64,000 bases of DNA from Ampelomyces quisqualis (Eukaryota > Ascomycota > Dothideomycetes > Pleosporales > Phaeosphaeriaceae). A model generated the notes under the pieces. It was given only the letters and a program-made list of their open reading frames with translations, searched no databases and was not told where the DNA came from. The stretch's first letter is position 1, and each line of letters begins with the position of its first letter. A program made the position numbers and the translations under genes. Shown here one piece after another: positions 45,439-56,962 of this stretch. The DNA lies in the NCBI GenBank assembly GCA_018398575.1, contig JAGTXZ010000009.1, positions 1-64,000 of the forward strand, given 5' to 3'.

Positions 45439-47573
45439 ATGTGCGTCCACAATCTGGGCTGGCTTGTATTTGTTGCAGGAGGCTAACGAGTGGCGATAGG
45501 AGCGCACAACGAGGAGGCAGAGGTGGTGGTAGAGGCGGAGGCAGAGCTGCGGGAATCCGAGGCCCGCACTCTGCGCTGACAGACTTTCTGGCAGTAAGTT
45601 CAACGGCTTGCCGATGCATTTAAGCTTCACCAAAGCGGCAGGCTTCGCTTTGCGCGAAGCTTTGAGAACTCCTAGTGATATACGCACATGTTCCAATGCG
45701 CCTGGTATACTGATAGTCTTGCTAAAACTCGGATCAGGCAAACAACATCTCGGCCCAAGAGATTCGCAATTCGTACCTAGATCGAGTGCAACAAGCCGAA
45801 CGAGAGGCAGCGGAAGCCGCGGCCAATGGCGAGGGCCCTTCGAACTATGGCGAAGAAGATGTGCAGGCAGAGTCTTCAGCAATGGCAGCTGAGCGCTCCA
45901 AGAAGAAGCGCAAGCGTGACCAGGACGAAGCCATTGCAAAGATAAAGAATGGCAAGGAAGCAAAGAAGAAGGCGTCCAAGAACAAAAAGAAGGGCTCAGA
46001 CGACAGAGCAGACTTTGACGACGTAATGGACATGCACAAGAAGGCCCCACCACTTCCAGGGCAGCTCAAGCACTGCGAGCTCTGTGACAAGCGCTTCACG
46101 GTCACGCCCTATAGCAAGGCTGGACCGAATGGCGGTCTGCTGTGCACACCCTGCGGTAAAGAGATGGCAAAAGAAGCAAAGGCACAAGAAAGGGCGAAGA
46201 AGCCGGTAGTTCGCAAGGGCCGGAGAAAGCTCGAGAGCAATCGCCTCGATGGAATGACTGTACGCGGACCGAAGACGCTACAGCAACTGTGCATCGAGAT
46301 GCTAGCGAAACACTCGGAAGACATTGATGAGCTGGGCGAGATGCCAGAGGGCATCATGAACCGCATCAGCGAGATCTTCTCGAAGAAGCGTGCCATGAAT
46401 CCAACAACGATGAAGCTGTTCCTTCAACCCGACTTGAACAGTGTGGCGATCCACGAGGCAGCGTACCTCGAGACGGAAGATTATGACCAGATATTTGCAG
46501 TGTGTCCAAGCGTCAAGAAAGTCTCGTTGCGCAACTGTTGCCAGTTCAAAGATAGCAATATTGACTACATGATTGAGAAAGGGAAGCACTTGGAAGACAT
46601 TCAGCTTCTCGGTGCGAATCTGGTGTCGAATGACAAATGGACCGAGCTGTTCATCGCACGTGGACCTGATCTCAAGTCCCTCAAAGTGGAGTGGCTGGAT
46701 GCTGCTTTCGATGATGAAGTAGTGGAAGCACTCAGCACCTTCTGTCCGAATCTCGAGAGGCTGAAGATTGAGCGGTGTAAGAGGCTTGGTGGGGACAGCA
46801 TCGATGCCATTGCACGGATGGAGCATCTTCAGCATCTCACGCTGCGATTCTACAGTGAAATACCTCACGAGAAGCTCATCAACCTCATCACTTCAGTTGG
46901 CGCAAAACTTCGCACCTTGTGCCTAGAGCACTTCCTCAATGCGTCTGGCGATCCGACCGACGATGTGCTAGAGACCATCCACAACACCTGCCACAAGATA
47001 CAGAAGTTCCGCTTCACGGAGAACAATGAATGCAGCGATGCCGGCTACGTCAATCTCTTCAGCAACTGGGACAATCCACCTCTGCACTACGCCGACATCA
47101 ACAGCACGCGCGACATGGACAACACCAACCCCGACGGTCCTGAAGACGAACCCATAGGCCTTGCTTCGAACGGCTTCCACGCACTCATGACGCACTCGGG
47201 CAGTCGTCTTGAGTTCCTTGATATTTCGTCTTGCCGCCACATTTCGCACGAGTCCTTTGTGGAGATGTTCGACGGCTCCAAACAATACCCTTACCTGGCT
47301 GAAATCAACCTCTCCTTCTGCCCCGTCGTGGACACGCAAATCATCGCAGGCATCTTCCGCTCATGTCCGCAGATCAAAAAGGTCGTTACCTTTGGCTGCT
47401 TCCAGGTCGAGGACGTGGTTGTGCCCAGAGGTATTGTGCTTATTGGGGCTCCGAAGGCGCAGGATCAGATTGAGCAGTTTGGTGAGGTTGTGTTGGATTT
47501 CCAGAGGGATGTTGAGAGGGAGAGGGGGGAGAGAGGAGTGCGCATGGGCAGGATTGTGCCGGTTATGGGATGA
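45439..47573 (+). CDS. RAD7: RAD7, nucleotide excision repair protein
   Basis: 643 aa in three exons: the first coding exon is only AT (45439-45440), then 45500-45593 and 45738-47573. Intron 45441-45499 (GTGCGT, branch GCTAACG, acceptor GATAG) splits the initiation codon as AT|G and gives MSAQRGGRGGG. Intron 45594-45737 (144 nt) joins ALTDFLA to ANNISAQEIR, a conserved Rad7 block. A Gly/Arg-rich N-terminus is followed by a C4 zinc motif (CELCDKRF ... CTPCGKE) and a leucine-rich-repeat array (from about residue 210) with F-box-protein-like repeats. With Rad16, Rad7 acts in global-genome excision repair of non-transcribed DNA. Convergent with SRP101. Confidence 0.93.
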
Positions 47574-47694
47574 GGTGGGGACGAGGGATATGAGTGGAAG
47601 GGGTGAGGCATGGATTGCACATCGTGTACAAAGTACACTTTAGCAACCGGCAAGATTTACAAGCAGACTGTACAAGAACCCAAGAATATGTCCA

Positions 47695-49635
47695 TCAAGA
47701 CATGAGCAACCTCGTCACAGCGCCAACATTCAACGTCCTCAAATCACTATAATGCTGGCCCGTGCCCAAGAAAACCACGGGAATCCCCGTTGCATGCACC
47801 ATGCTAACCAAGGTGCCCACCATGTCGCCCACGGTATCACATTTGGAAATGACAAAGCCATCCAGCGTCCTCCCCGCGCCAAAGGACGCATTGAAATTCC
47901 GTGCCTGGGCCACACTGTCCGTGCCGACGAGGGCTTCGCCCACCATGAGGATTTTGTCTGGATTGGCGAGCTTTGCGAATTTTTCGAGCGAGGACATGAG
48001 TCTGGCGTCGTTGTGTCGTCGGCCTGCCGTGTCGATGAGCACGACGTTGAACCCGTTGTTTTGCGCGTAAACGACGGCGTCAGCGGCAATGTTCGCCGCG
48101 TCTTTGCCGTAGCCCTTTTCGAAAAGATCGACTTGCCCGCCCTCGCGCTTGCTCAGTTCTTGTAGATTCCGCACATGCACACGGAGCTGCTCGACGGCGC
48201 CTGAGCGGAACGTGTCGGCTGCGGCGATGAGGACGCGGTGGTGGTTTTGTAAGAGGAAGAAGGCGATTTTAGAAAGGTTGGTGGATTTGCCGACGCCGTT
48301 TACGCCGACAATGGAGAGGACGTAGGGCCGGGGGGAAGAGGTGTTGAGCGTGGAGATTTCGCGGAGGAGGTCGAGGGAGGAGGTGGGTGTCAGGATGTGG
48401 GTGAGGGCTTTTTCCATCGAGGTGCGGAGGGTGGATTCGATTGCTGCAAGGGCTTGTTAGTGATGTGGTGAGGGGGCAGGCACTCCGGACGTACTTGTGA
48501 AGTTGGGGGTTTTCATGCCGACGAGGTCGCGCTCTACACTCTCGCATAGTCGGACAACGGCCTCGCGGGCGACATTTTTGCGCAGGAGATGATCTTCCAT
48601 GCCTTTGATCGGTTTGACGAGGTCTTCTTTTGTGAGTGTCTTGCCGCCTACGACGTTGCGGAAGAGAGCTCCTATTGCACCCAGACTTGACCCGACCAGT
48701 CCGCCTGGTGCTGCTGTCGACGCCGCCTTGTCCTTGTTTGCATTTTGCGCAGATATTATGGCATCCATCTCTTCGTCCAGATCTTTCAGCACAAACTCGC
48801 CCTTGTTGGTCTTGCGGCCCCAGGTCTCTTGCTTGATCTCCGCCATGGCTCCGTTCTCCGCGTTCTCGTCGCGCCGATGGGACTGGGAGTAGTCGAGCAC
48901 CGAGTCGTCCTCGTCTTCGGGGCCAACCTCGCCCCACACTCTGTTTCGCTTGGTGGCGCCTTTCGCCCGGCGCTTTGCTGATGCCTCGTCGCCGGACGAC
49001 GCTGGCGCTGAGCTCGTGGCCGAGGCCTTCTTCTTGTCTCGGCGCGACAGCTTCCCGCCGCCGCGTCTCGGCTTGCCCGTCAGCAGACGGCTGTGCGCGG
49101 GCGTCGTGGGTCGCGAAGGGTCCGGCGTCGGGACCGGCTTCTGCGACGGGGGCTGGGCCGGCGCCAGTTCGTCGGCGCTCTCGTTGTCGGTGCTCGAGGC
49201 GGGGGTGGACATGTTGATGCTGGGCGCGCCAGAGTCGCTTGCGCCTTCCAGATCGTGCAGCTGCCGGTCGAAGTAGGGCCCAAAGTTGGCGCAGTTGACG
49301 ACGCTGGTGCGTTCCGTCTTGAGCTGTTCGCCGTAGAGGCCGACGAAGAGGGCGCGCACATTGTCGAGGAGCTTGTCTATCCACGTGAGGTGCACGAGGC
49401 TCTGGTAGACGGCCACAAATATCAGGCCCAGGTCCTTGGACGCCGTCCATTTCAGCGTGTATCCCTCCTTTTTGTACGCGGGTTTCGAGCCAGCATCTTC
49501 CGGTTGTGGTATGATGCGCTCCTCGATGAAGACGTCGCGGATCAGGCTGTTGATGACATTCACGCCCACGGGCACGTACGTGCGCGACCAGAGGACGACG
49601 CCCGAGGTGGTCAGGACTTCGAAAGTATCCAACAT
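47695..49635 (-). CDS. SRP101: SRP101, signal recognition particle receptor alpha subunit
   Basis: 629 aa from two exons (49635-48495, 48443-47695; 51-nt intron 48444-48494 with branch CTAAC). The start MLDTFEVLTTSGVVLWS is the conserved SR-alpha N-terminal longin/X domain that binds SR-beta on the ER. A Pro/Ser-rich basic linker (about 150-250; KPRRGGGKLSRRDKKK) follows, then the SRP54-type N and G domains: P-loop GVNGVGKST, DTFRSGAVEQLR, DTAGRRHND, SKCDTVGDMVG. The receptor docks SRP-ribosome complexes by mutual GTP hydrolysis. Its ATG lies 272 bp from that of YIF1 on the other strand. Confidence 0.96.
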
Positions 49636-49735
49636 GGCGAATGCGGGAAGCAAGCACAGGTGGCGGCTGGTTCCGTGTGAGGGGGACTACCACCTGCCGG
49701 TACCAAGGACGTGCACGTGTTGCCGCCAGAAATTC

Positions 49736-49862
49736 AACACCACGCTCGACTGGCGCACTGCTGCAACACCACGCTCGACTGGCGCACTGCTGCAACACCA
49801 CGCTCGACTGGCGCACTGCTGCAACACCACGCTCGACTGGCGCACTTCGGCCACACCACGCT
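49736..49862. repeat. 29-bp minisatellite in the SRP101/YIF1 promoter
   Basis: Four units beginning AACACCACGCTCGACTGG at 49736, 49765, 49794 and 49823, plus a partial fifth. The first three are identical; the fourth differs at its end (TTCGGC for GCTGC). The block fills nearly half of the 272-bp interval between the two divergent ATGs. Confidence 0.95.
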
Positions 49863-49907
49863 TGTCTCAACCCCGTCTCTGCTGCCCGTCTCCGCGTGTC
49901 GGCCAAA

Positions 49908-51062
49908 ATGCAGCGCCCGTCGTACAACAATCCCCCGCCGGCGCATTCACCCCCGTGTGAGTAGACCCCAGTCACGGAAGCACGTGTGTCGGCTACTTCA
50001 CGACTACGTCCACTACAGGTGTGCTAACTCTGCCAGTGCACCATCCCATCCCGCAACACGTCTCCACAGTCCCGCAGCTGCGATCGCCACCCCCACAGCC
50101 CCCATCACAGCCACAGAGCGGATATGGCTACGGACAGCAGGGCGGCGGCATGCCTCCGCCACAAGGCGGAGGGTACAACCTGAACCCGGCATTTGGCGGC
50201 TTCATGAACGACCCGACTACCCAATTAGGCTTCCAGATGGGCAAAACCGCCATGGATGCGGGTCAGCAATACATGGAGCAGAACGTACGTCCAGACCAGG
50301 ACATGTTCCCATGGTCAAACACGTGCTGACTTTCTCCAGCTCGGGAGATTCGTCTCAGTCTCCGCCCTGAAGCACTACTTCAACGTATCCAACTCCTACG
50401 TGGTCACCAAACTGCGCATCATCCTCTTCCCGTGGTGGCACCGGCCCTGGTCGCGGCAGCAGCGTCACAACCCCGACCCAGCAGGCGGGGCGTCTGCATC
50501 CTCGCTCTATCTCCCTCCACGGGAAGACGTCAACAGTCCGGACATGTACATCCCAACAATGGCCCTCGTTACATACATTCTGCTCTCGACATTACTAGCT
50601 GGTCTGCGTGGAGCTTTTCACCCAGAGCTCCTCGGCTACACCGCGACTCTCGCCATATGCGTCACTCTTCTCGAGATTCTCATCATTCGAACAGGCACCT
50701 TCCTTCTCGCCATCACCAGTTCTTCGCAACTACTTGATCTGGTTGCTTACAGCGGGTACAAGTTTGTCCACGTCATCGTCTCGCTGCTACTCTCGCACTT
50801 CACCACTTTCATCGGCGTTGGCGGCACCTGGATCAGCTGGGTCCTCTTCTTGTACTGTTTCAGTGCGAACGCCTTCTTCTTGCTTCGGAGCTTGAGATAC
50901 GTTCTTCTGCCCGACCAGAGCGGTCAGGGAATGGGTGTTGGTGGTAACGCCGCGGCCGGATATACTGTCGCAAAGGGCCAGCGCAACAGGAGGACGCAAT
51001 TTTTGTTCGTGTACAGCTACGTGGTTCAATTCGGCTTCATGATGTGGCTGAGCAGAGTCTGA
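49908..51062 (+). CDS. YIF1: YIF1, ER-Golgi transport membrane protein
   Basis: 339 aa in three exons (49908-49956, 50037-50284, 50340-51062), introns 80 and 55 nt. The cytosolic N-terminus is Pro/Gln/Gly-rich (GYGYGQQGGGMPPPQGGG) and leads into the conserved block FMNDPTTQLGFQMGKTAMDAG and YVVTKLRIILFPWWHRPW. About five hydrophobic segments follow (for example TYILLSTLLAGL, LAICVTLLEILII, FVHVIVSLLLS, WISWVLFLYCFS, YSYVVQFGFMMWL). Yif1 partners Yip1 and Ypt-family GTPases in COPII vesicle budding and fusion. Divergent from SRP101. Confidence 0.95.
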
Positions 51063-54000
51063 TCTAATGAAACATCGAATCCAGCATAACAAAGTGAGAG
51101 CAAAGGAAGTCCTAGGGTGGGGTCACCAAGTCGCGCAGTATAACCACCGAAACTTACCACTTGCTACGCATACATCAGCACAGAAGCGCAAGCCGAAATG
51201 GAAGGCTCTGTGTTCATGTCATCGTATCGAACGACATGATAAACTACACTATACAATGGAGATTGTCACTTCGTTTCGGGTTCCAGCCCGCGCAAACTAC
51301 ATACAGAAAATGGTGAACACCAAGACACGATGCCTAACTTGTGCTAGCAGCCTTGGCAGTTTAGTCCCACTTCGGTCATATTCATCTACTACTCCGTACT
51401 TCATCTCCATACCCATCGCACTTCATCACAACAAATTGTCACCATTGCAGTGACGATTTGTACATCAGCAGGCAGGTATCTTACGCGCACAGCACAAATT
51501 GCTTGACACGAGCATCATCAATCCAAGGTTTCGAAGACCGATCCTCGCACTCTTTGGACGCCATCATGCCATCCAGTGCCGGACCGATTGACCCTTCATA
51601 CTTCCTTCCCGGGCTCACGCAAAACACAGCTGATGACTGCTCCATACACTTCTGTCTTCAGATCAACAACTGCAACTCATAACACAGCACGTACCACACT
51701 TCTCTTTGAGTCAGCATTCCTGTCAACGGCAGTCAGCACGGCGCTAGCTTCTGCTGTGGGTTTACTAAAGCCGCCCAACATTGAACTCCAGCCTGGCGTA
51801 CGGACATGAGCCCAGACATCTTTAGCTCCAGTAGCCTTTTCAGAACTCCCTTCTCGCACAATGCGGTGTTGTTTGCGAGGCTGGTACACGGCGGCCTGGC
51901 CGCTAATTGCAGCAGATCCCGCTAATTGGCTCGTATAGTCCTTGCGCAAGGCTGCAACGCTCTGCCTGGCGTTATGCGAAGCACAGCTTGTTGCGCAGCG
52001 ATCGGGTGCCAGCAGGGCTGTGTGACAATCGTATATGCGTACCACCCTTTCGTCCTCGAAATTGAGAGCAATGGGGAAATCCCAGTGTATCATAATTCCA
52101 CCATTCAACATGTCATCACTCAAGCGCTCCTAGACCGGCTGTTCCGATTCGACCACACTCAACAGAAAATACGCAGAAACCCTCGTATCCGCCCCACAAG
52201 CCCAGTGACTGTATGCATCCACAGCAATCCTACTTCGAACCCATTCTCTGGCACCATGCCGAGCACCCAACTCCTCGTTCTGGACGTTGCAATCGAATGT
52301 ACCATTGCTCTGCATCCACAAACGACAGACAGCATGCAGTTTTTCCTTGACTGTATGCTGTGCCTGCGCAGACCAGCGGCCCGTCTATGTACCGGAGAAT
52401 GGCCCAGTGCAGATCGAAAGCTGAGCGGACCATTACTGTCCCAATTGCCAGGGAATGATACGGACTACAGATGCTTCCATTATCCTGCAACACGACTGAT
52501 CGCGAAGTAGATTTTCGGGCTCGCCACACCGTCTCGAGCTCTTTGGCAAGCACGCCAGGTCTACGTATAACGACCTCTGATCATGATACGATTAGGGTTA
52601 GTTGTGCCGATGGGTTATTCGACCTGACTCGATTGAATTGTAGAACCCTGGGAGAGCTGCAATATGCCGTGGCACTACTCATGCAGTGCCATCCGTGTGA
52701 GCTCATGTTCATAGCGGGCGACGTTGATTTGGAGAGAGGTCCCGATGTTATGGGTCGTGGTCTCGCGGCATGCTTGGCCTACGCTACGCTTCGGCATCAG
52801 GCGCAGGGAGGATGTGGATATGGCAGAGGCTCCGAGTCTCGGGAGTCGGGGGGTACCAGCCAAGATCAACCATGTCTACCCTGGGCGCGTGTATGACTTG
52901 CGAAACGGGATTTACGCGACCGACCGCGATAGCCGCAGACGCGGTTTCAGGAAACGCTCGTCCCCTTTGGCTTTCGATGCGTATCTTCCAGGAGATTTCC
53001 AGGCTTGTTATTGCTCGGGTGCGCGTTCCGATCCATACAGGTCATGGTGGCACAATCGCCCGCAACGACTAGTCGTCTCAGCTACCCGGCCATTGTGAAG
53101 TAATATCTCAAGCTCGTACACGTCTCCGTATAGACTCTATTAAGTTTGTACAACACTGACGGGCACAAGTTCTTATCTTGTAGTGATCGGCCCTTCAGGC
53201 ACAGCGGAACAAAGTGGCTACAAGGTGGGGCGCGCCGCGTTTATGGCTCCAAACAAGTCATTATTCGTTTGAGCTCAAATGCTCGAGTCAGCTGATGGGA
53301 CCGTAAGCGCGCATGGAGACCTTCGAGGACAATTCACTCGCCTCCAAGCGCTCATTCGAGATGAGCTATTGGCTACCATGCTCGCACGCCTTCCAGGTCG
53401 TGTCTCTGAAACCGGCTGCTCGGCGGACATCAGCGCAATAGCCAGTTTATCACGGACATTCCATGGACGTTGCGCGTCTATGCATGCTTTCCAAGACAAA
53501 GGTGGCTCCCGCTGGGGCTTTTGCCAATCCATCGGGTCTTGTGCCCGTGATTCGTCCAGGGTGGCCCAGGGGCGGTCATGGCGTTCACGATACGCAGCAT
53601 ACCTCAACCATGGAATCGCTCTCCACTGGGGACACAAACGAGATAATCGTGATAGCCGCTCGCACGCTCGCATAGTGACTTTACACCGCCACCCTGCATC
53701 TGTGGCCATGTACCGGAGACCTTGACGCCACCAGAAAGCTTCTCTCCAACAGCCTTGGTCTCCCCACAAATGCTTCCATGCCCTGTCACATTAACCAAGC
53801 TTGCTCGGACGGTCGCCGTGGGACTGATTGCTGTCACCCTTGCATCCTCATGGCCCCCTCCGTCCCTTCTCATGCCGAGGCTTTGCCATCTTTTCTACCA
53901 GCCTAGCCATGTCTTCGAGTCTGCCTCGGTCACGTTTTATGGCACAAACACAATTGCCGGCCCCTTTTTTCAAAGAATGTCTAGGCCTCTATACGAAGAC

Positions 54001-54537
54001 GATATGCGAAGCACTAGAAATTGGTGGAGTAAATTGGACCACCGTGGGCCCCGGCTCGACAAGTTTTTGGCGCTATCCGACCGCTGTAAGTTCTGCAGCA
54101 ATTCCCGGAGCTGAATTCGTCATCGAGTACTCCACGTGTATTGTCTCGGTACTACCACGGGAACTTGCGGCATAACATATAATCAGGCTGGACTGGCTGT
54201 ATGATTGACGACCTTGTACGCCGGAGCACACCAACATTCCTGCACCAGCCATCGCACAGGACAGATTGTTCCTAGAATATTCTTACTCTAGATTTACAGA
54301 GCACGCACTTGATACTCCTGCTACATAAGGGATCCGGACCTTGAAGCACTGTTGGTGGCCTTACCACGACTACAGCAAACCTGCGGGATACCTATCTGAG
54401 TCGTGGGCTTGTATGACTGGAAGATAAAGCTGCTGAGAGTCACAATACTACGCTGAGCGAATCCGGTCATGGAAAGTAAGAGGTGGTGGTGACAACGCTG
54501 GGAGACACGTACAGTCAGAGGATGACGTTATAAAGAT
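51063..54537. other. 3.5-kb gene-poor interval
   Basis: Balanced base composition but no frame I can support on either strand. The longest frames (148 codons at 51677-52123 minus, 194 at 51926-52510 plus, 164 at 53275-53769 minus, 141 at 52471-52896 plus) overlap each other, lack domains, and show no exon continuations. It could hold a diverged, multi-exon or non-coding gene, or an old decayed one. Confidence 0.5.
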
Positions 54538-55314
54538 ATGAAGTATCCAATTCCTTGGAGGCAGACGCTGAACGACTATACACCTGCATCTTTCGCCTTC
54601 ATAAAAGATCATATCGCTACTGCAAACGATACAAGCAGCGGTCCAATCAGCATGTCGCTATCGATGCCACCCCCTCCTCCTCCAAATTGCTGTGCCTTTG
54701 GATCAGAATGCTCCTCACGAGATCGAGGTCAAGAGAAAGGGCTGCATATCTGCTCTCGGTGCAAGAATCTGAGTTGCCACGAGCTCGATAGGAAAGCAAT
54801 CAATACCACTTATGATTCTGCTTATCTCAAACTTCTTGTTGAAGAACACTTTAAGCAGCTCAAGAAAGAATACGACGAGCGCGTCAAAAGGGGATGGGGA
54901 TTTTCATGTATTTGCACAGATCCGGCCTACAAAAATGTGCCATGGCGACGACATTTCGATCCCGAGGATTCAAGCCCCTGTGGCACCGTCCGCAACCGTG
55001 GTCAACTATGCAAACGATGCTACACCAAAGCGTGCGAGCAGCGATGTAGCTTTCTAATCGACTTTGACGGAGATCGAGAAGGCTTTCCATGTGTTTGGGA
55101 AGACCCCCGATACAACAGACCACAGGATGAGAACTGGAAAAGAGGCATATCAGATCCGAACTGGCAGAAGAATCCGCGCAAACATCCCAAATGTGTGCGG
55201 CCGAATCGAACCAATCAACTTTGTCGCCGGTGCTACAGTCGCATGGTGGAGATTAGCGGGTTTGGTGTCTACTTCAATGAAAATTCATCGACATTGCATG
55301 AACGCTGGAGGTAA
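54538..55314 (+). CDS. Hypothetical Cys-rich protein with repeated putative zinc module
   Basis: Single exon, 258 aa; an internal ATG (MSLSMPPPPPP, residue 39) may be the true start. The N-terminal part is followed by a polyproline run and a first Cys cluster (CCAFGSECSS, CSRCKNLSC). Two similar modules follow: one with CICTDPAYKNVPW, CGTVRNRGQLCKRCYTKACE; the other with CVWEDPRYNRPQDENW, CVRPNRTNQLCRRCYSRMVE. Each contains C-x(n)-C-x(8)-C-x2-C with an aromatic DPxY segment, consistent with a duplicated zinc-binding fold. No signal peptide. Function unknown; I do not recognise the family. Confidence 0.65.
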   Translation: MKYPIPWRQTLNDYTPASFAFIKDHIATANDTSSGPISMSLSMPPPPPPNCCAFGSECSSRDRGQEKGLHICSRCKNLSCHELDRKAINTTYDSAYLKLLVEEHFKQLKKEYDERVKRGWGFSCICTDPAYKNVPWRRHFDPEDSSPCGTVRNRGQLCKRCYTKACEQRCSFLIDFDGDREGFPCVWEDPRYNRPQDENWKRGISDPNWQKNPRKHPKCVRPNRTNQLCRRCYSRMVEISGFGVYFNENSSTLHERWR

Positions 55315-56962
55315 CGAGTAATGAGCATCGAGGAGACTTTGCACCGTAGGTGCACACGATATCATGGTTATGGTCAGGTAGGGCAATCCAGTGCCAAGCA
55401 AAAACATCATACCGCTAGCTCAATGGACACTAACACTTGTACAAGAATAGGATCCTTGCAAGTACAGTAGTGTAAACATAGGTAGTAGTAGCAGCTTAGG
55501 ATAACCTCATTTCAGAGAATATAATTACATTATCACGCCGATGAATTGCTATAGAATTAGCAGATCTTGTCTCCTTGTGTACACATGTACTGCAGGGGAT
55601 GAGAAGGCAAGGCAGTCTAGTTCGCTGCAAGTAGCCTTCTCTCCACACTCTGTAGTAGGACTCGTAATAGCGTTAAACCCAACCCAATCAAAATTACTAC
55701 CGCCAACTACATCGAGACTGTCGCAATGAATCAAGCTGCCCAGACCTCGAACGAACGCACGGCTAATCTTCGATGCTTCGGCACAACACCCTAGAAGACA
55801 TTTGTACCAAAACACTCAAGGTCTGCGAGCACAGATTTGGTGTTGTATATAGGGCACATTTGGTAGAGCAAATATTGTTTGTGCATCTAGTTACTAGACG
55901 ACTGTTAGGTGTACATGAATTGGGAGAATGTAGCCAGCGTTAGCAACAGGCAGTACTACAGCGAGCTACTGCTAGTATATACTGCTCAAGTAAGCAGTAA
56001 GTAGTTGGGTGTAATTAGGTAGGTCCTGTAGTAGTAGTAGCAGTAACAATTTAGGAGCCGTAGTTATAGCAGTACAGCTTGGAGTTCTACAGAGATTTGC
56101 GTATACTGCTCGACTACTGTATGTTCTCTTCTAGTCTTAGAACGTTAGAGCTAGCTATACTCTGTAGAGCTGCTACGCTTCTTACCTCTATTATTACTGC
56201 CTATATCAAAATAATATTCTTCTTAGCTCTAGTCTTAAACGCCTACACCTGTTATTTTAAGTATCTTCTATTCTACCTCTTTAAAGAGACTTGCTAAAGC
56301 TTAACAGCAATAAGCAATTTACTAGGTGCGGAGCTTTTTAGCTAATAAGAGGTAGCTACAGCTTGTAGTTTTTGGCCTTAGCAGTAATTATTACTACGAG
56401 CAGTATAGCTATCCTAAATTTTTACCTTAGTAAGTAGTTTACTCTAACATGGGCAGTAGCGTAGGCTAACGTGGCCAATCGTAGCAGTAGTACGGCCGGT
56501 TGCCAACGCTGAAGATAGCGGGGGAAGAGCTCTTGGAGGGAATAGATGATATGAGGGAATTTGTTTTCCATCCGAGGACGGGCTTCCGGCTCATCCGAAT
56601 CTCATGTCTTTTGAGCGACGGAATCATCTGTGGCAAACAAGTTCAGCTGAGTCTCTTGAAACTGCTGTCGTGATTTCACCCAACATAAGGCAGTGCTTGG
56701 TAGGATAAGCAAATAAAAGAATTATTTCTTACGTGGTCGGCTGAATTGAATTCGGTAAATGTTGACGAGGTCAGTAATGAAGTGAGCTCAAATACTCTGA
56801 AAAAAGCAAAGGAAACTCACATGCCACCATGATATATAGACTATGAAGAACCCATCCAATGCAAAAGTCAGACCTCCTGTGTTACGTGTAACACTAGAAG
56901 AAATTGCCCCAAAAACTACAATCTAATCATCGTATTGCCCTTTCCAATCTCGACCGCCCCAG
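55315..56962. other. Intergenic with an AT-rich RIP-like island (about 55,900-56,450)
   Basis: No gene. From about 55,900 to 56,450 the sequence becomes TA-rich with short repeats of GTAGTAGTAGCAG and CTACTGC (near 55970, 56020-56045, 56330-56400). It resembles the subtelomeric repeats and is probably a solitary decayed transposon. A 72-codon hydrophobic frame at 56079 lies within it and is not supported. The flanks are balanced again. Confidence 0.5.
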
